This document shows, piece after piece, positions 1-5,698 of a DNA stretch of 8,214 nt; position 1 is the stretch's first letter; every line of letters starts with the position of its first letter. Below the pieces are notes generated by a model. It was given only the letters and a program-made list of their open reading frames with translations. It did no database searches and had not been told where the DNA came from. The translations under genes were made by a program, and so were the position numbers. This stretch comes from UBA7657 sp049653045 (GTDB taxonomy: Bacteria; Pseudomonadota; Alphaproteobacteria; Micavibrionales; Micavibrionaceae). The DNA lies in NCBI GenBank assembly GCA_049653045.1, contig JBASFN010000124.1, positions 1-8,214 of the forward strand, read 5' to 3'.

Positions 1-510
1 CCAGATACAGCAGCATTGACAGATTTGGCAAAAATAATCGAAACAGGAATCGAAGAACAAACATATACAGATGGCTGGTACAAATCCCCCTGCCTGAAAA
101 AACTGCAAAAAAAAATAACTGCCGCAAGCAATAACCAAGAACTAACGCTCAATCTGGACGAAAACGAGTTTCTCGCGCTAAATGAAACGATAATGCAGCT
201 AGCCGCATACGGTATTTACGACATCGAAGGCACAAGCCTAAGCGCACAAGATTTTTACAAGCTTTTCGAAATTTCAGATAAAATTTTTAATATCGTTATA
301 AATGAATTTACTGCCACAAAGTCCCAAGACCTTCATCTGGCAAGTATCTTTCCAAGACACGAAGAAATTTCCTTTGGAAAATTAGGCGGTATATTCGAAA
401 ACAAAGCCAATCCAGAACCAAATAAAAAACCTCACCCCTATAACAACATCATTTTTCTGTTTCAAACAGAACAACTAGACTACGACCAGTCCCCGGACAT
501 AGGGGGCTAA
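1..510 (+). CDS. Unrecognised AT-rich protein, 5' end outside the window
   Basis: I do not recognise this protein. The frame is open from base 1 (P-D-T-A-A before the first possible TTG start at 16), so the gene probably begins upstream and only the last 169 codons are seen. The visible part is acidic and mostly helix-forming, with no signal peptide, membrane segment or known motif. It ends with a Pro/Asn/Lys-rich stretch and the tail DYDQSPDIGG. Base composition is clearly lower in GC than hisS downstream, and Lys, Asn and Ile are frequent, which fits recently acquired or accessory DNA. The next gene starts directly after the TAA stop and in the same frame, so the two may be co-translated partners (for instance toxin and immunity) or two halves of a protein broken by one stop codon. 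No function is assigned. Confidence 0.6.
   Translation, partial: PDTAALTDLAKIIETGIEEQTYTDGWYKSPCLKKLQKKITAASNNQELTLNLDENEFLALNETIMQLAAYGIYDIEGTSLSAQDFYKLFEISDKIFNIVINEFTATKSQDLHLASIFPRHEEISFGKLGGIFENKANPEPNKKPHPYNNIIFLFQTEQLDYDQSPDIGG
501..506 (+). promoter_or_regulatory. Shine-Dalgarno-like AGGGGG
   Basis: The purine run AGGGGG lies four bases before the ATG at 511, inside the last codons of the upstream gene. It supports an independent start for the 197-residue protein and argues against the upstream stop codon being a simple sequencing error. Confidence 0.5.
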
Positions 511-1104
511 ATGTATAAAAAATTATATGAAATATTTACATCAATAGCACTTGGCCACGCATATGATAAACACGTCCTGGGAAATGATCCAAGATCAATC
601 TTTAACAATCAAAACCAATTTAGAATAACCCAACCTTTACTTGGGCCTGACCTGTTCATCGAATCAAAAACCGATCTTGCGCTCCTGATAAACAATCACA
701 TACTGACAGCATTAGCGAACGGCGTATTCTATAAATACAACAACGAACCTCAGGCAAAATTCTACAGCACCAAAACAAATACATTTATAGTCATCAGCCC
801 TGATAACGGAGATTTTGGCACCGCTTACCGCCCAACAACAAAATCAGTGCTCTGGAACCAGCAAGTAAACATGGCCAGAAAAATGAGCGAACCCACAAAA
901 ATCCCCTTAATTAACGATCCTAACACCATGCATAAACAACTAAAGAAATTTATTGAAGATATAATATTTAACAAGAAAACTTATAAAAAATTAGACAATA
1001 GAATTGCCGCACTCAAAGAATTAGAGCCAACCGAATTTCAATTATGCATTGCAAACTTGGAAGATATAGCTGATAACAAACTCACTCGCTTCAGTTACGA
1101 CTAA
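511..1104 (+). CDS. Possible BECR/colicin-like RNase toxin-domain protein
   Basis: This is a 197-residue protein with no signal peptide or membrane segment. Residues 15-21 read GHAYDKH, with His16, Lys20 and His21. Residues 85-108 form a predicted beta-hairpin ending in GDFGTAYRP (residues 100-108). From memory of the families, an H-x3-KH motif followed by a strand pair of the form Y-x-x-x-T-x-T-x-x-I-x-x-P and then G-T-A-[YF]-R-P occurs in C-terminal RNase domains of polymorphic and contact-dependent toxins (BECR fold, colicin D/E5-like). That assignment is inference. Residues 130-197 are Lys/Glu-rich and helical, an extension beyond the usual end of such a domain. The gene is AT-rich like the one upstream, has a good ribosome site, and starts immediately after the upstream TAA in the same frame. 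It could be a free-standing effector, a toxin tip split from a longer protein, or a non-toxic relative. Confidence 0.55.
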   Translation: MYKKLYEIFTSIALGHAYDKHVLGNDPRSIFNNQNQFRITQPLLGPDLFIESKTDLALLINNHILTALANGVFYKYNNEPQAKFYSTKTNTFIVISPDNGDFGTAYRPTTKSVLWNQQVNMARKMSEPTKIPLINDPNTMHKQLKKFIEDIIFNKKTYKKLDNRIAALKELEPTEFQLCIANLEDIADNKLTRFSYD

Positions 1105-1187
1105 TGCCCCCCCCCAAGGAAAATTCATATCATCCCTTTTACATTCTCCTATTTTAATTAGATCACAAGCACGCTAATACTTTACCC
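1105..1187 (+). other. Short intergenic gap with a C9 tract
   Basis: This 83-base gap holds nine consecutive C residues at 1107-1115, just after the stop codon of the toxin-like gene. Its remainder is AT-rich. There is no hairpin with a T-run and no strong promoter pair. A TTTACA at 1138-1143 lacks a convincing -10 at a normal distance. No Shine-Dalgarno sequence precedes the hisS ATG. The gap marks an abrupt change from AT-rich to GC-richer DNA. Confidence 0.4.
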
Positions 1188-2597
1188 ATGAGCGAACGCA
1201 AAGTCTATAAACCCCGGCCCGTCAGCGGCTTTCCCGAATGGCTCCCCGAAGTACGGCGGGTGGAGCAACTATGGATGGATCATATCCGCAAGGTGTTTGA
1301 ATCCTACGGTTACTGTTCGATTGAAACCCCCGCCGTGGAGGAGCTGAACGTCATACAGGCCAAGGGCGGCGATGGTGGCGCGGACGTGGACAAAGAGGTC
1401 TATGTCATCGAACGCCTGCATAAGGATGAAAACGATAAAGAGGCACGCCTCGCGCTCCACTTCGACCAGACCGTGCCGTTGGCGCGTTACGTGGCGCAGC
1501 ACTTCAACGATCTGGTATTTCCATTCAAACGCTATCAGATGCAAAAAGTCTGGCGCGGGGAGAGGCCGCAGGCCGGGAGATTCCGGGAGTTTTACCAGTG
1601 CGACATCGACGTGATCAATGTCGATAACCTCCCTCTCCACTTCGACGCCGAAATGCCCGCGATTATTTGGGAAATTTTGTCGTCCCTGCCGGGGATGGAG
1701 AATGAGAAGATACAGTTGAGGGTGAGTAACAGGAAGATTTTATTTGGCATTCTTGGCCTGTACGGCATTAAAGAAACAGAAAAATATACCCGGCTTATTG
1801 ATAAATTCGACAAACTGGGCAAAGACGCCCTTGAGATAGACCTGAAACTCAACCTCAAACTGGACAATCTGCCGGAAAAAGCTGCCGATACATTTATTCA
1901 ACTGGCGCAAATAAAAGCGAACCCTCTTGACTTTTCTGGATTGCTTCGCGATTTCATCGCTCGCAATGACGTCATTGCGAGGAGCGCCAGCGACGAAGCA
2001 ATCCAGACCTTGAACGAAGGAATTACAGAACTTTCATTCGTCATGGATCAACTCAAACACCTCCCAGAAAATTCCGTCGTTGCCGATCTCTCCATCGTTC
2101 GTGGCCTCGACTACTACACCGGAACCGTCTACGAAACCGTGTTCCTTGACGACCCCGGTTACGGCTCCATCTGTTCCGGTGGGCGGTATGACGACCTCGC
2201 CGGGAATTACATCAACAAGAACCTCCCCGGCGTGGGGATTTCCATCGGGTTTTCGCGGTTGTTCGATCGGCTGCGACAGCAAGGGAAACTCCCCAAGCTT
2301 GGCATTTCCCCGGCGCAGGCGCTTGTCATCCTGATGAACGAGGAAGACCGCCCCGCCGCCAGCGCCAAGGCGAAACACTTGCGCGATCTGGGTTACAACG
2401 CCGAGATGTACCACGCGCCCGCGAAAATCAAAAAACAGTTTGAATATGCCGAGAAAAAGGGAATACCCTTTATCCTCATCCCGAAGGACGGCGCCCCCGG
2501 CGTTTGGGAAGTCAAAAATATGGTGACACGAACGCAAACGGATGAAACCTCGGGGCTGAAAGAACTGGACGATTATGCGCACGCACAAAACAAATAA
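1188..2597 (+). CDS. hisS: Histidine--tRNA ligase (HisRS) with an in-frame repeat insertion
   Basis: This class II aminoacyl-tRNA synthetase charges tRNA-His with histidine using ATP, in the cytoplasm. The catalytic core has DQTVPLAR (residues 93-100), motif 2 with WRGERPQAGRFREFYQ (122-137), the histidine-binding signature RGLDYYTG (305-312) and GGRYDDL (331-337). The anticodon-binding domain covers roughly residues 374-469. At 469 residues it is slightly longer than usual. The excess includes residues 250-273, encoded by a 73-nt palindromic repeat in the linker between motif 2 and the histidine signature; the frame is kept. The N-terminal KPRPVSGFPEWLPE and motif 2 differ from the form I associate with most alphaproteobacteria and look more like the actinobacterial type, so the gene may have come by transfer (inference from memory). 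No Shine-Dalgarno sequence is visible before the ATG, but the family N-terminus fits this start. Confidence 0.96.
   Translation: MSERKVYKPRPVSGFPEWLPEVRRVEQLWMDHIRKVFESYGYCSIETPAVEELNVIQAKGGDGGADVDKEVYVIERLHKDENDKEARLALHFDQTVPLARYVAQHFNDLVFPFKRYQMQKVWRGERPQAGRFREFYQCDIDVINVDNLPLHFDAEMPAIIWEILSSLPGMENEKIQLRVSNRKILFGILGLYGIKETEKYTRLIDKFDKLGKDALEIDLKLNLKLDNLPEKAADTFIQLAQIKANPLDFSGLLRDFIARNDVIARSASDEAIQTLNEGITELSFVMDQLKHLPENSVVADLSIVRGLDYYTGTVYETVFLDDPGYGSICSGGRYDDLAGNYINKNLPGVGISIGFSRLFDRLRQQGKLPKLGISPAQALVILMNEEDRPAASAKAKHLRDLGYNAEMYHAPAKIKKQFEYAEKKGIPFILIPKDGAPGVWEVKNMVTRTQTDETSGLKELDDYAHAQNK
1935..2007 (+). repeat. Palindromic repeat inserted in frame within hisS
   Basis: This is a 73-nt imperfect palindrome. 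The outer arms are perfect over 14 bases: TCTGGATTGCTTCG (1935-1948) pairs with CGAAGCAATCCAGA (1994-2007). The centre is a perfect 20-base palindrome (1961-1980) around GACGTC. Only the part between arm and centre mismatches. The 'GGATTGCTTCG...GCAATGACG' wording is that of a dispersed repeat known from many alphaproteobacterial and other genomes. It encodes 24 in-frame residues of HisRS (from Ser250 to Gln273, including ARNDVIARSASDEAIQ), much as Rickettsia palindromic elements add peptides to proteins. The RNA should fold into a long hairpin inside the mRNA. Confidence 0.9.
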
Positions 2598-3312
2598 TCC
2601 CGTCATCCCCGGCAGCGAGCGGAACGCGAGCGTGAACGGGGACCCGGCACATAAATGCCGCAAAGCGGCCTACAATATCCTTTACCGGATGCCCGCCTTC
2701 GCGGGGATGACGATTGCTTTATTTTCTTTCTATGCCCATGCCCAAGACGCCGCCCCAACCCCTGTCACCTACTCCCCGCCGCCTTGCGAATTTTCGGTAA
2801 CATTCCCCTCCGCGCCCTACACCACACGCCGCTGCGATGAAATCGAAACCGAGAAATGCTACGACCAAACCAGCTATACGCAAGTTTACGATATGGCCTC
2901 CACCGTTAATTTCCGCGTGATCTGCAACCCAATCGACGAAGGGGTTTACGACCATTACAGCGATCAAGTGATGGAGGCCACACTCAAGGCCATGACCAAA
3001 CACAGCGTTGTAAAAACATTTGATGCCTCCTTCAGAACCAAAGACGGCTACAAACAGGCCGGATTGGTGGGCGAAGGAAAAACCGGAACATTGCCAACCC
3101 TTTACATCGCCCAGCTCTGGATCGGCAAAAAATCCGCCCTGTCTGTCGAGGCCGAACTGATCGGCGAGCCGGAGCAAAAAGCCGACGAACTGTTCCGCGA
3201 CATCATCAAAAGCGTCCACTACGTGAACGACAAGCAACCACCCGAAAAAGAATCGAAGGCCGATAAAAAAGAAGAAAAGCCCGAAGAACAAAAAGAAGAG
3301 AAAAAGGAATAG
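2575..3312 (+). CDS. Small exported protein of unknown function
   Basis: The function is unknown. Residues 39-56 are hydrophobic and end in the signal-peptidase-like AHA before Gln57, so the protein is probably secreted to the periplasm. The mature part has four cysteines (71, 87, 95, 117 in this frame), which may form disulfides, a mixed alpha/beta body to about residue 217, and a Lys/Glu-rich low-complexity tail (about 219-245). The start is uncertain. ATG 2575 overlaps the end of hisS by 23 bases and keeps Arg38 and KCRK (residues 27-30) before the hydrophobic stretch. ATG 2689 or 2707 gives a shorter signal peptide without positive charge. None has a strong ribosome site, so coupling to hisS translation is possible. 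Codons 10-46 lie in repeat DNA. The tail codons contain the ribosome site of the next gene. Confidence 0.75.
   Translation: MRTHKTNNPVIPGSERNASVNGDPAHKCRKAAYNILYRMPAFAGMTIALFSFYAHAQDAAPTPVTYSPPPCEFSVTFPSAPYTTRRCDEIETEKCYDQTSYTQVYDMASTVNFRVICNPIDEGVYDHYSDQVMEATLKAMTKHSVVKTFDASFRTKDGYKQAGLVGEGKTGTLPTLYIAQLWIGKKSALSVEAELIGEPEQKADELFRDIIKSVHYVNDKQPPEKESKADKKEEKPEEQKEEKKE
2601..2712 (+). repeat. Compound palindromic repeat (CGTCATCCCCG family)
   Basis: The ends are perfect inverted copies, CGTCATCCCC (2601-2610) and GGGGATGACG (2703-2712). Inside is a small hairpin, GCCGC-AAA-GCGGC (2657-2669). The right end reads ATGCCCGCCTTCGCGGGGATGACG-like, the common dispersed repeat that gives the peptide RMPAFAGMT when translated. 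It lies just after the hisS stop and spans the beginning of the exported-protein gene, so it supplies possible start codons at 2689 and 2707 and the first residues of its signal peptide. Confidence 0.85.
3304..3309 (+). promoter_or_regulatory. Ribosome binding site AAGGAA
   Basis: AAGGAA lies five bases before the ATG at 3315 and is embedded in the last codons of the exported-protein gene. It fixes the start of the tautomerase gene and suggests that the two genes are translated from one mRNA. Confidence 0.6.
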
Positions 3313-3314
3313 AA

Positions 3315-3683
3315 ATGCCGCATTTGACCCTTGAATACACCGACAACGTCATCGACAGACCCAACCATGAAATCTTCCTGCGCGAGTTGCATAAAACGCT
3401 GGTCGGCTGCGGCCCCTATAATATGCCGGACATCAAAAGCCGCATCGTCATGCACGGGCAATACCTGACCTCCGACGGCGACAAAAATCAGGCCTTCGTG
3501 CATCTACAGCTCGCCATCATGCCGCGTGACGAAGACATTATGAAAGCCACCAGCGAAAAACTCCTCGCCTTCCTTCAGGAAAAATTCCCAAAATCCAAAA
3601 AAGATTCGAATTGCTCCTTCAGCGTTGAAATCCGCCTGCTGGAGAAAAATCTTTACATGAAAACGGCCAGCGGCACGCTTTAA
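3315..3683 (+). CDS. 5-carboxymethyl-2-hydroxymuconate isomerase (CHMI) family tautomerase
   Basis: This 122-residue protein is the usual length of the CHMI branch of the tautomerase superfamily. These are small trimeric cytoplasmic enzymes that use an N-terminal proline (after Met removal) as general base to isomerise an enol/keto muconate. Seen here are MPHLTLEYTDN at the start with Pro2, IKSRIVMHGQY (residues 40-50) with the family arginine (Arg43), and FVHLQLAI (61-68). In classical pathways CHMI (HpaF) acts in homoprotocatechuate breakdown, but no other aromatic-degradation gene is present here, so the true substrate is uncertain. The gene starts two bases after the stop of the exported-protein gene, with a good ribosome site, and probably shares its mRNA. 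It ends before a palindromic repeat and faces sufE. Confidence 0.88.
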   Translation: MPHLTLEYTDNVIDRPNHEIFLRELHKTLVGCGPYNMPDIKSRIVMHGQYLTSDGDKNQAFVHLQLAIMPRDEDIMKATSEKLLAFLQEKFPKSKKDSNCSFSVEIRLLEKNLYMKTASGTL

Positions 3684-3692
3684 CGCCCCTGC

Positions 3693-3773
3693 TGTCATCC
3701 TGAGCGTCAGCGAAGGATCCCATGGGATGTTTCGCGCAGTTTACCCCCGCGAAAGCGGAGGCTCAACATGACA
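3693..3773 (+). repeat. Palindromic repeat between convergent genes (TGTCATCCTGAG family)
   Basis: The end TGTCATCCTGAG (3693-3704) pairs with CTCAACATGACA (3762-3773) with two mismatches. Inside are a perfect palindrome ATCCCATGGGAT (3717-3728) and a small hairpin CCGC-GAAA-GCGG (3747-3758). The 'GTCATCCTGAGCG...CGAAGGATC' wording is another widely dispersed bacterial repeat, different from the two repeats near hisS. It occupies most of the 118-base gap between the CHMI-family gene and sufE. No T-run directly follows a stem, so a role as a transcription terminator is possible but not shown. Confidence 0.8.
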
Positions 3774-3801
3774 CCGTAAAAAATATTTGGAATAACATAA
3801 C

Positions 3802-4203
3802 CTAATCGGCGAGAGCTTTGATTCTTTCGACCATCGCAAAAAAACCGTTTCGGCGGTTGGGGGAGAGGTTTTGGTCTAAACCAATCGCCTTGAACATGCC
3901 TTCTATATCAATCCCGGAAAATTCACTGATCGGCCTGTCCTGATAAATCTCCATCAGCAACGCCACCAGCCCGCGCACGATATGGGCATCACTATCGGCC
4001 TCAAAATGGAATACGCCGTTATTCACATACGCCACCATCCACACCCGCGACGTGCAGCCCCGCACAAGGGTTTCATCCGTTTTTAAAGAATCATCTATCG
4101 GCGGCAGCTTGCGCCCTAGGTCAATCAAATAGCGATACCGATCCTCCCAATCATCAAACAGGGAGAAATTCTCAATCACTTCGTCGATTTTGCTCTGCGT
4201 CAT
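3802..4203 (-). CDS. sufE: SufE-type cysteine desulfuration protein
   Basis: SufE accepts sulfur as a persulfide from the cysteine desulfurase SufS and passes it to the SufBCD scaffold for iron-sulfur cluster assembly in the cytoplasm. The 133-residue length is typical. The conserved acceptor region reads RGCTSRVW with Cys50, matching the active cysteine near position 51 of E. coli SufE. The start region (KIDEVIENFSLFDDWEDRYRYLIDLG) is also typical. A stop codon lies in frame three codons upstream of the ATG, so no longer start is possible. The ribosome site is poor: a GAGGGG lies over 20 bases upstream. No suf operon partners are in view. It is transcribed divergently from clpX and convergently towards the CHMI-family gene. 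Confidence 0.95.
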   Translation of the reverse strand: MTQSKIDEVIENFSLFDDWEDRYRYLIDLGRKLPPIDDSLKTDETLVRGCTSRVWMVAYVNNGVFHFEADSDAHIVRGLVALLMEIYQDRPISEFSGIDIEGMFKAIGLDQNLSPNRRNGFFAMVERIKALAD

Positions 4204-4397
4204 AATTTTCTATAACCAATTAAGATTCCCCTCACTTTAGTTATATTATAATGAGGGTGTGTGGCAAGACAGAGTATTTGAAATCAAGGGCTTGTTTTTA
4301 TCGCGGGAAAAGCCGATTTTAAGTACATAGAGTCTTGCAACATCCACCTGCACTTGGCAGATTGAGCAACAAGAAAGTCGAAACGGGATAGAGATAC
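4204..4397. other. Divergent intergenic region between sufE and clpX
   Basis: This is a 194-base AT-rich spacer containing the inverted repeat at 4229-4257 and presumably the promoters of both genes. A TTGAAA at 4278-4283 resembles a -35 for clpX, but no convincing -10 follows at normal spacing. The leader just before clpX has only a weak purine run (GGGATAGAG, 4386-4394). No small gene or RNA gene is recognised, and clpP, the usual upstream neighbour of clpX, is absent here. Confidence 0.5.
4229..4257. promoter_or_regulatory. AT-rich inverted repeat with overlapping -10-like boxes
   Basis: CCCTCA (4229-4234) pairs with TGAGGG (4252-4257) around an AT-rich 17-base loop. The loop carries ATTATAAT (4245-4252), which reads TATAAT on both strands. 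For sufE, a TTGCCA at 4267-4262 (- strand) stands 16 bases before TATAAC (4245-4240), a plausible promoter. For clpX the + strand TATAAT (4247-4252) has no good -35. The inverted repeat could be an operator or a promoter-region hairpin. This is pattern reading only. Confidence 0.35.
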
Positions 4398-5687
4398 ATG
4401 AGTAAAGCAGCCTCCGGTGAAACCAAGAATACCCTTTATTGCTCCTTCTGCGGCAAGAGCCAGCACGAGGTCAGAAAGCTGATCGCTGGCCCCAACGTAT
4501 TCATCTGTAATGAGTGCGTCGAGTTGTGCATGGACATCATCCGTGAGGAAGATAAGACCAACCTCGTCCGTCAGGGCGACGGCGTCCCCACTCCCAGCGA
4601 CATTAAAACCGTCCTTGACGATTACGTAATCGGTCAGGAACGCGCCAAACGGATTCTCTCCGTGGCCGTCCACAACCACTACAAACGCCTTGAGCATGGC
4701 GGCAAGGGTGCCGAAATTGAAATTTCAAAGTCGAACATCCTTCTGGTCGGCCCCACCGGATCGGGTAAAACACTGCTGGCTCAGACCTTGGCCAGAATCC
4801 TTGATGTTCCCTTCACCATGGCCGATGCCACGACGTTGACCGAAGCCGGTTACGTGGGCGAAGATGTTGAAAATATCGTTCTGAAATTGCTTCAGGCCTC
4901 GGATTACAATGTCGAGCGCGCCCAACGCGGAATCGTCTATATCGACGAAATCGACAAAATATCGCGCAAATCCGACAACCCCTCCATCACCCGCGACGTT
5001 TCGGGCGAAGGCGTTCAGCAAGCCTTGCTGAAACTGATGGAAGGCACAGTTGCCTCCGTCCCCCCACAAGGCGGACGCAAACATCCGCAACAGGAATTCT
5101 TGCAGGTTGATACGTCCAACATCCTCTTTATCTGCGGCGGCGCGTTCTCGGGTCTTGAGAAAATCATCAACACCCGCGGCAAGGGCACAAATATCGGCTT
5201 TGGCGCGGACATCAAGAACACCGATGACAAAAAACCAGGCGAAGCTTTCCAAAGCCTCGAGCCGGAAGACCTGCTCAAATACGGGCTGATCCCTGAATTC
5301 GTGGGACGCCTCCCGGTCATCGCAACGCTTGAAGACCTTGATGAAGCGGCTCTTATCAATATCCTGACTCAACCCAAAAACGCTCTGGTTAAACAGTACC
5401 AAAAGCTTTTTGATCTTGAGAATACGGAACTGAAATTCTCGGAAGGCGCGCTCAAGGCGATTGCTAAAAAAGCGATTGAGAGAAAAACCGGAGCACGCGG
5501 ATTGCGTTCCATTCTTGAAAATCTCCTTCTGGATACAATGTACGACCTACCGGATAAGGAAGACATACAAGAGGTTATAGTCAACGAAGATACCGTCACA
5601 GACAGCAAACCGCCTGTTTATGTGATCGCCGACAAGAAAAAGAAGGCAGGAAAAGAGAAAAAAGATCCTGAAGCGGCAACGAGCTAG
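4398..5687 (+). CDS. clpX: ATP-dependent protease ATP-binding subunit ClpX
   Basis: ClpX is a hexameric AAA+ unfoldase that recognises tagged proteins and feeds them into the ClpP protease chamber. All expected parts are seen. There is an N-terminal zinc-binding domain with Cys15, Cys18, Cys37 and Cys40, and Walker A GPTGSGKT (118-125). Walker B IVYIDEID (179-186) carries the catalytic Glu184. The pore loop is GYVG (151-154), the RKH loop is 227-229, and the ClpP-docking IGF loop is 266-268. FVGRLP (301-306) carries the likely arginine finger and GARGLR (365-370) the sensor-2 region. Its 429 residues match the family (about 420-430). The Lys-rich tail is ordinary. clpP is not adjacent. The gene heads a tight series with the DHH, photolyase and carboxypeptidase-like genes. 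Confidence 0.98.
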   Translation: MSKAASGETKNTLYCSFCGKSQHEVRKLIAGPNVFICNECVELCMDIIREEDKTNLVRQGDGVPTPSDIKTVLDDYVIGQERAKRILSVAVHNHYKRLEHGGKGAEIEISKSNILLVGPTGSGKTLLAQTLARILDVPFTMADATTLTEAGYVGEDVENIVLKLLQASDYNVERAQRGIVYIDEIDKISRKSDNPSITRDVSGEGVQQALLKLMEGTVASVPPQGGRKHPQQEFLQVDTSNILFICGGAFSGLEKIINTRGKGTNIGFGADIKNTDDKKPGEAFQSLEPEDLLKYGLIPEFVGRLPVIATLEDLDEAALINILTQPKNALVKQYQKLFDLENTELKFSEGALKAIAKKAIERKTGARGLRSILENLLLDTMYDLPDKEDIQEVIVNEDTVTDSKPPVYVIADKKKKAGKEKKDPEAATS

Positions 5688-5690
5688 GAG
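5685..5690 (+). promoter_or_regulatory. Ribosome binding site overlapping the clpX stop
   Basis: TAGGAG includes the TAG stop of clpX and lies eight bases before the ATG at 5699. The arrangement supports translational coupling of clpX with the DHH-family gene. Confidence 0.65.
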
Positions 5691-5698
5691 AGCACGGA

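Noticed and set aside
1107..1115. C9 tract as a phase-variable switch
   Set aside because: It lies just after a stop codon and outside any coding frame, and no promoter spacing depends on it that I can see.
1138..1166. Promoter for hisS from TTTACA
   Set aside because: No -10 with more than three matching bases stands at 15-19 bases spacing.
2034..2663. Long open frame on the - strand opposite the end of hisS
   Set aside because: It lies fully against a well-supported HisRS catalytic and anticodon-binding region and has no recognisable motif; GC-rich codon bias explains it.
3747..3758. CCGC-GAAA-GCGG hairpin as a Rho-independent terminator
   Set aside because: The stem is only four pairs and no T-run follows it on the + strand; it is better explained as part of the palindromic repeat.
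1935..3773. CRISPR array
   Set aside because: The repeats are single inverted copies of different sequence, not regularly spaced direct repeats.
4725..5402. Long open frame on the - strand opposite clpX
   Set aside because: It mirrors the conserved AAA+ module of ClpX and shows no family features, so it is a shadow of the coding strand.
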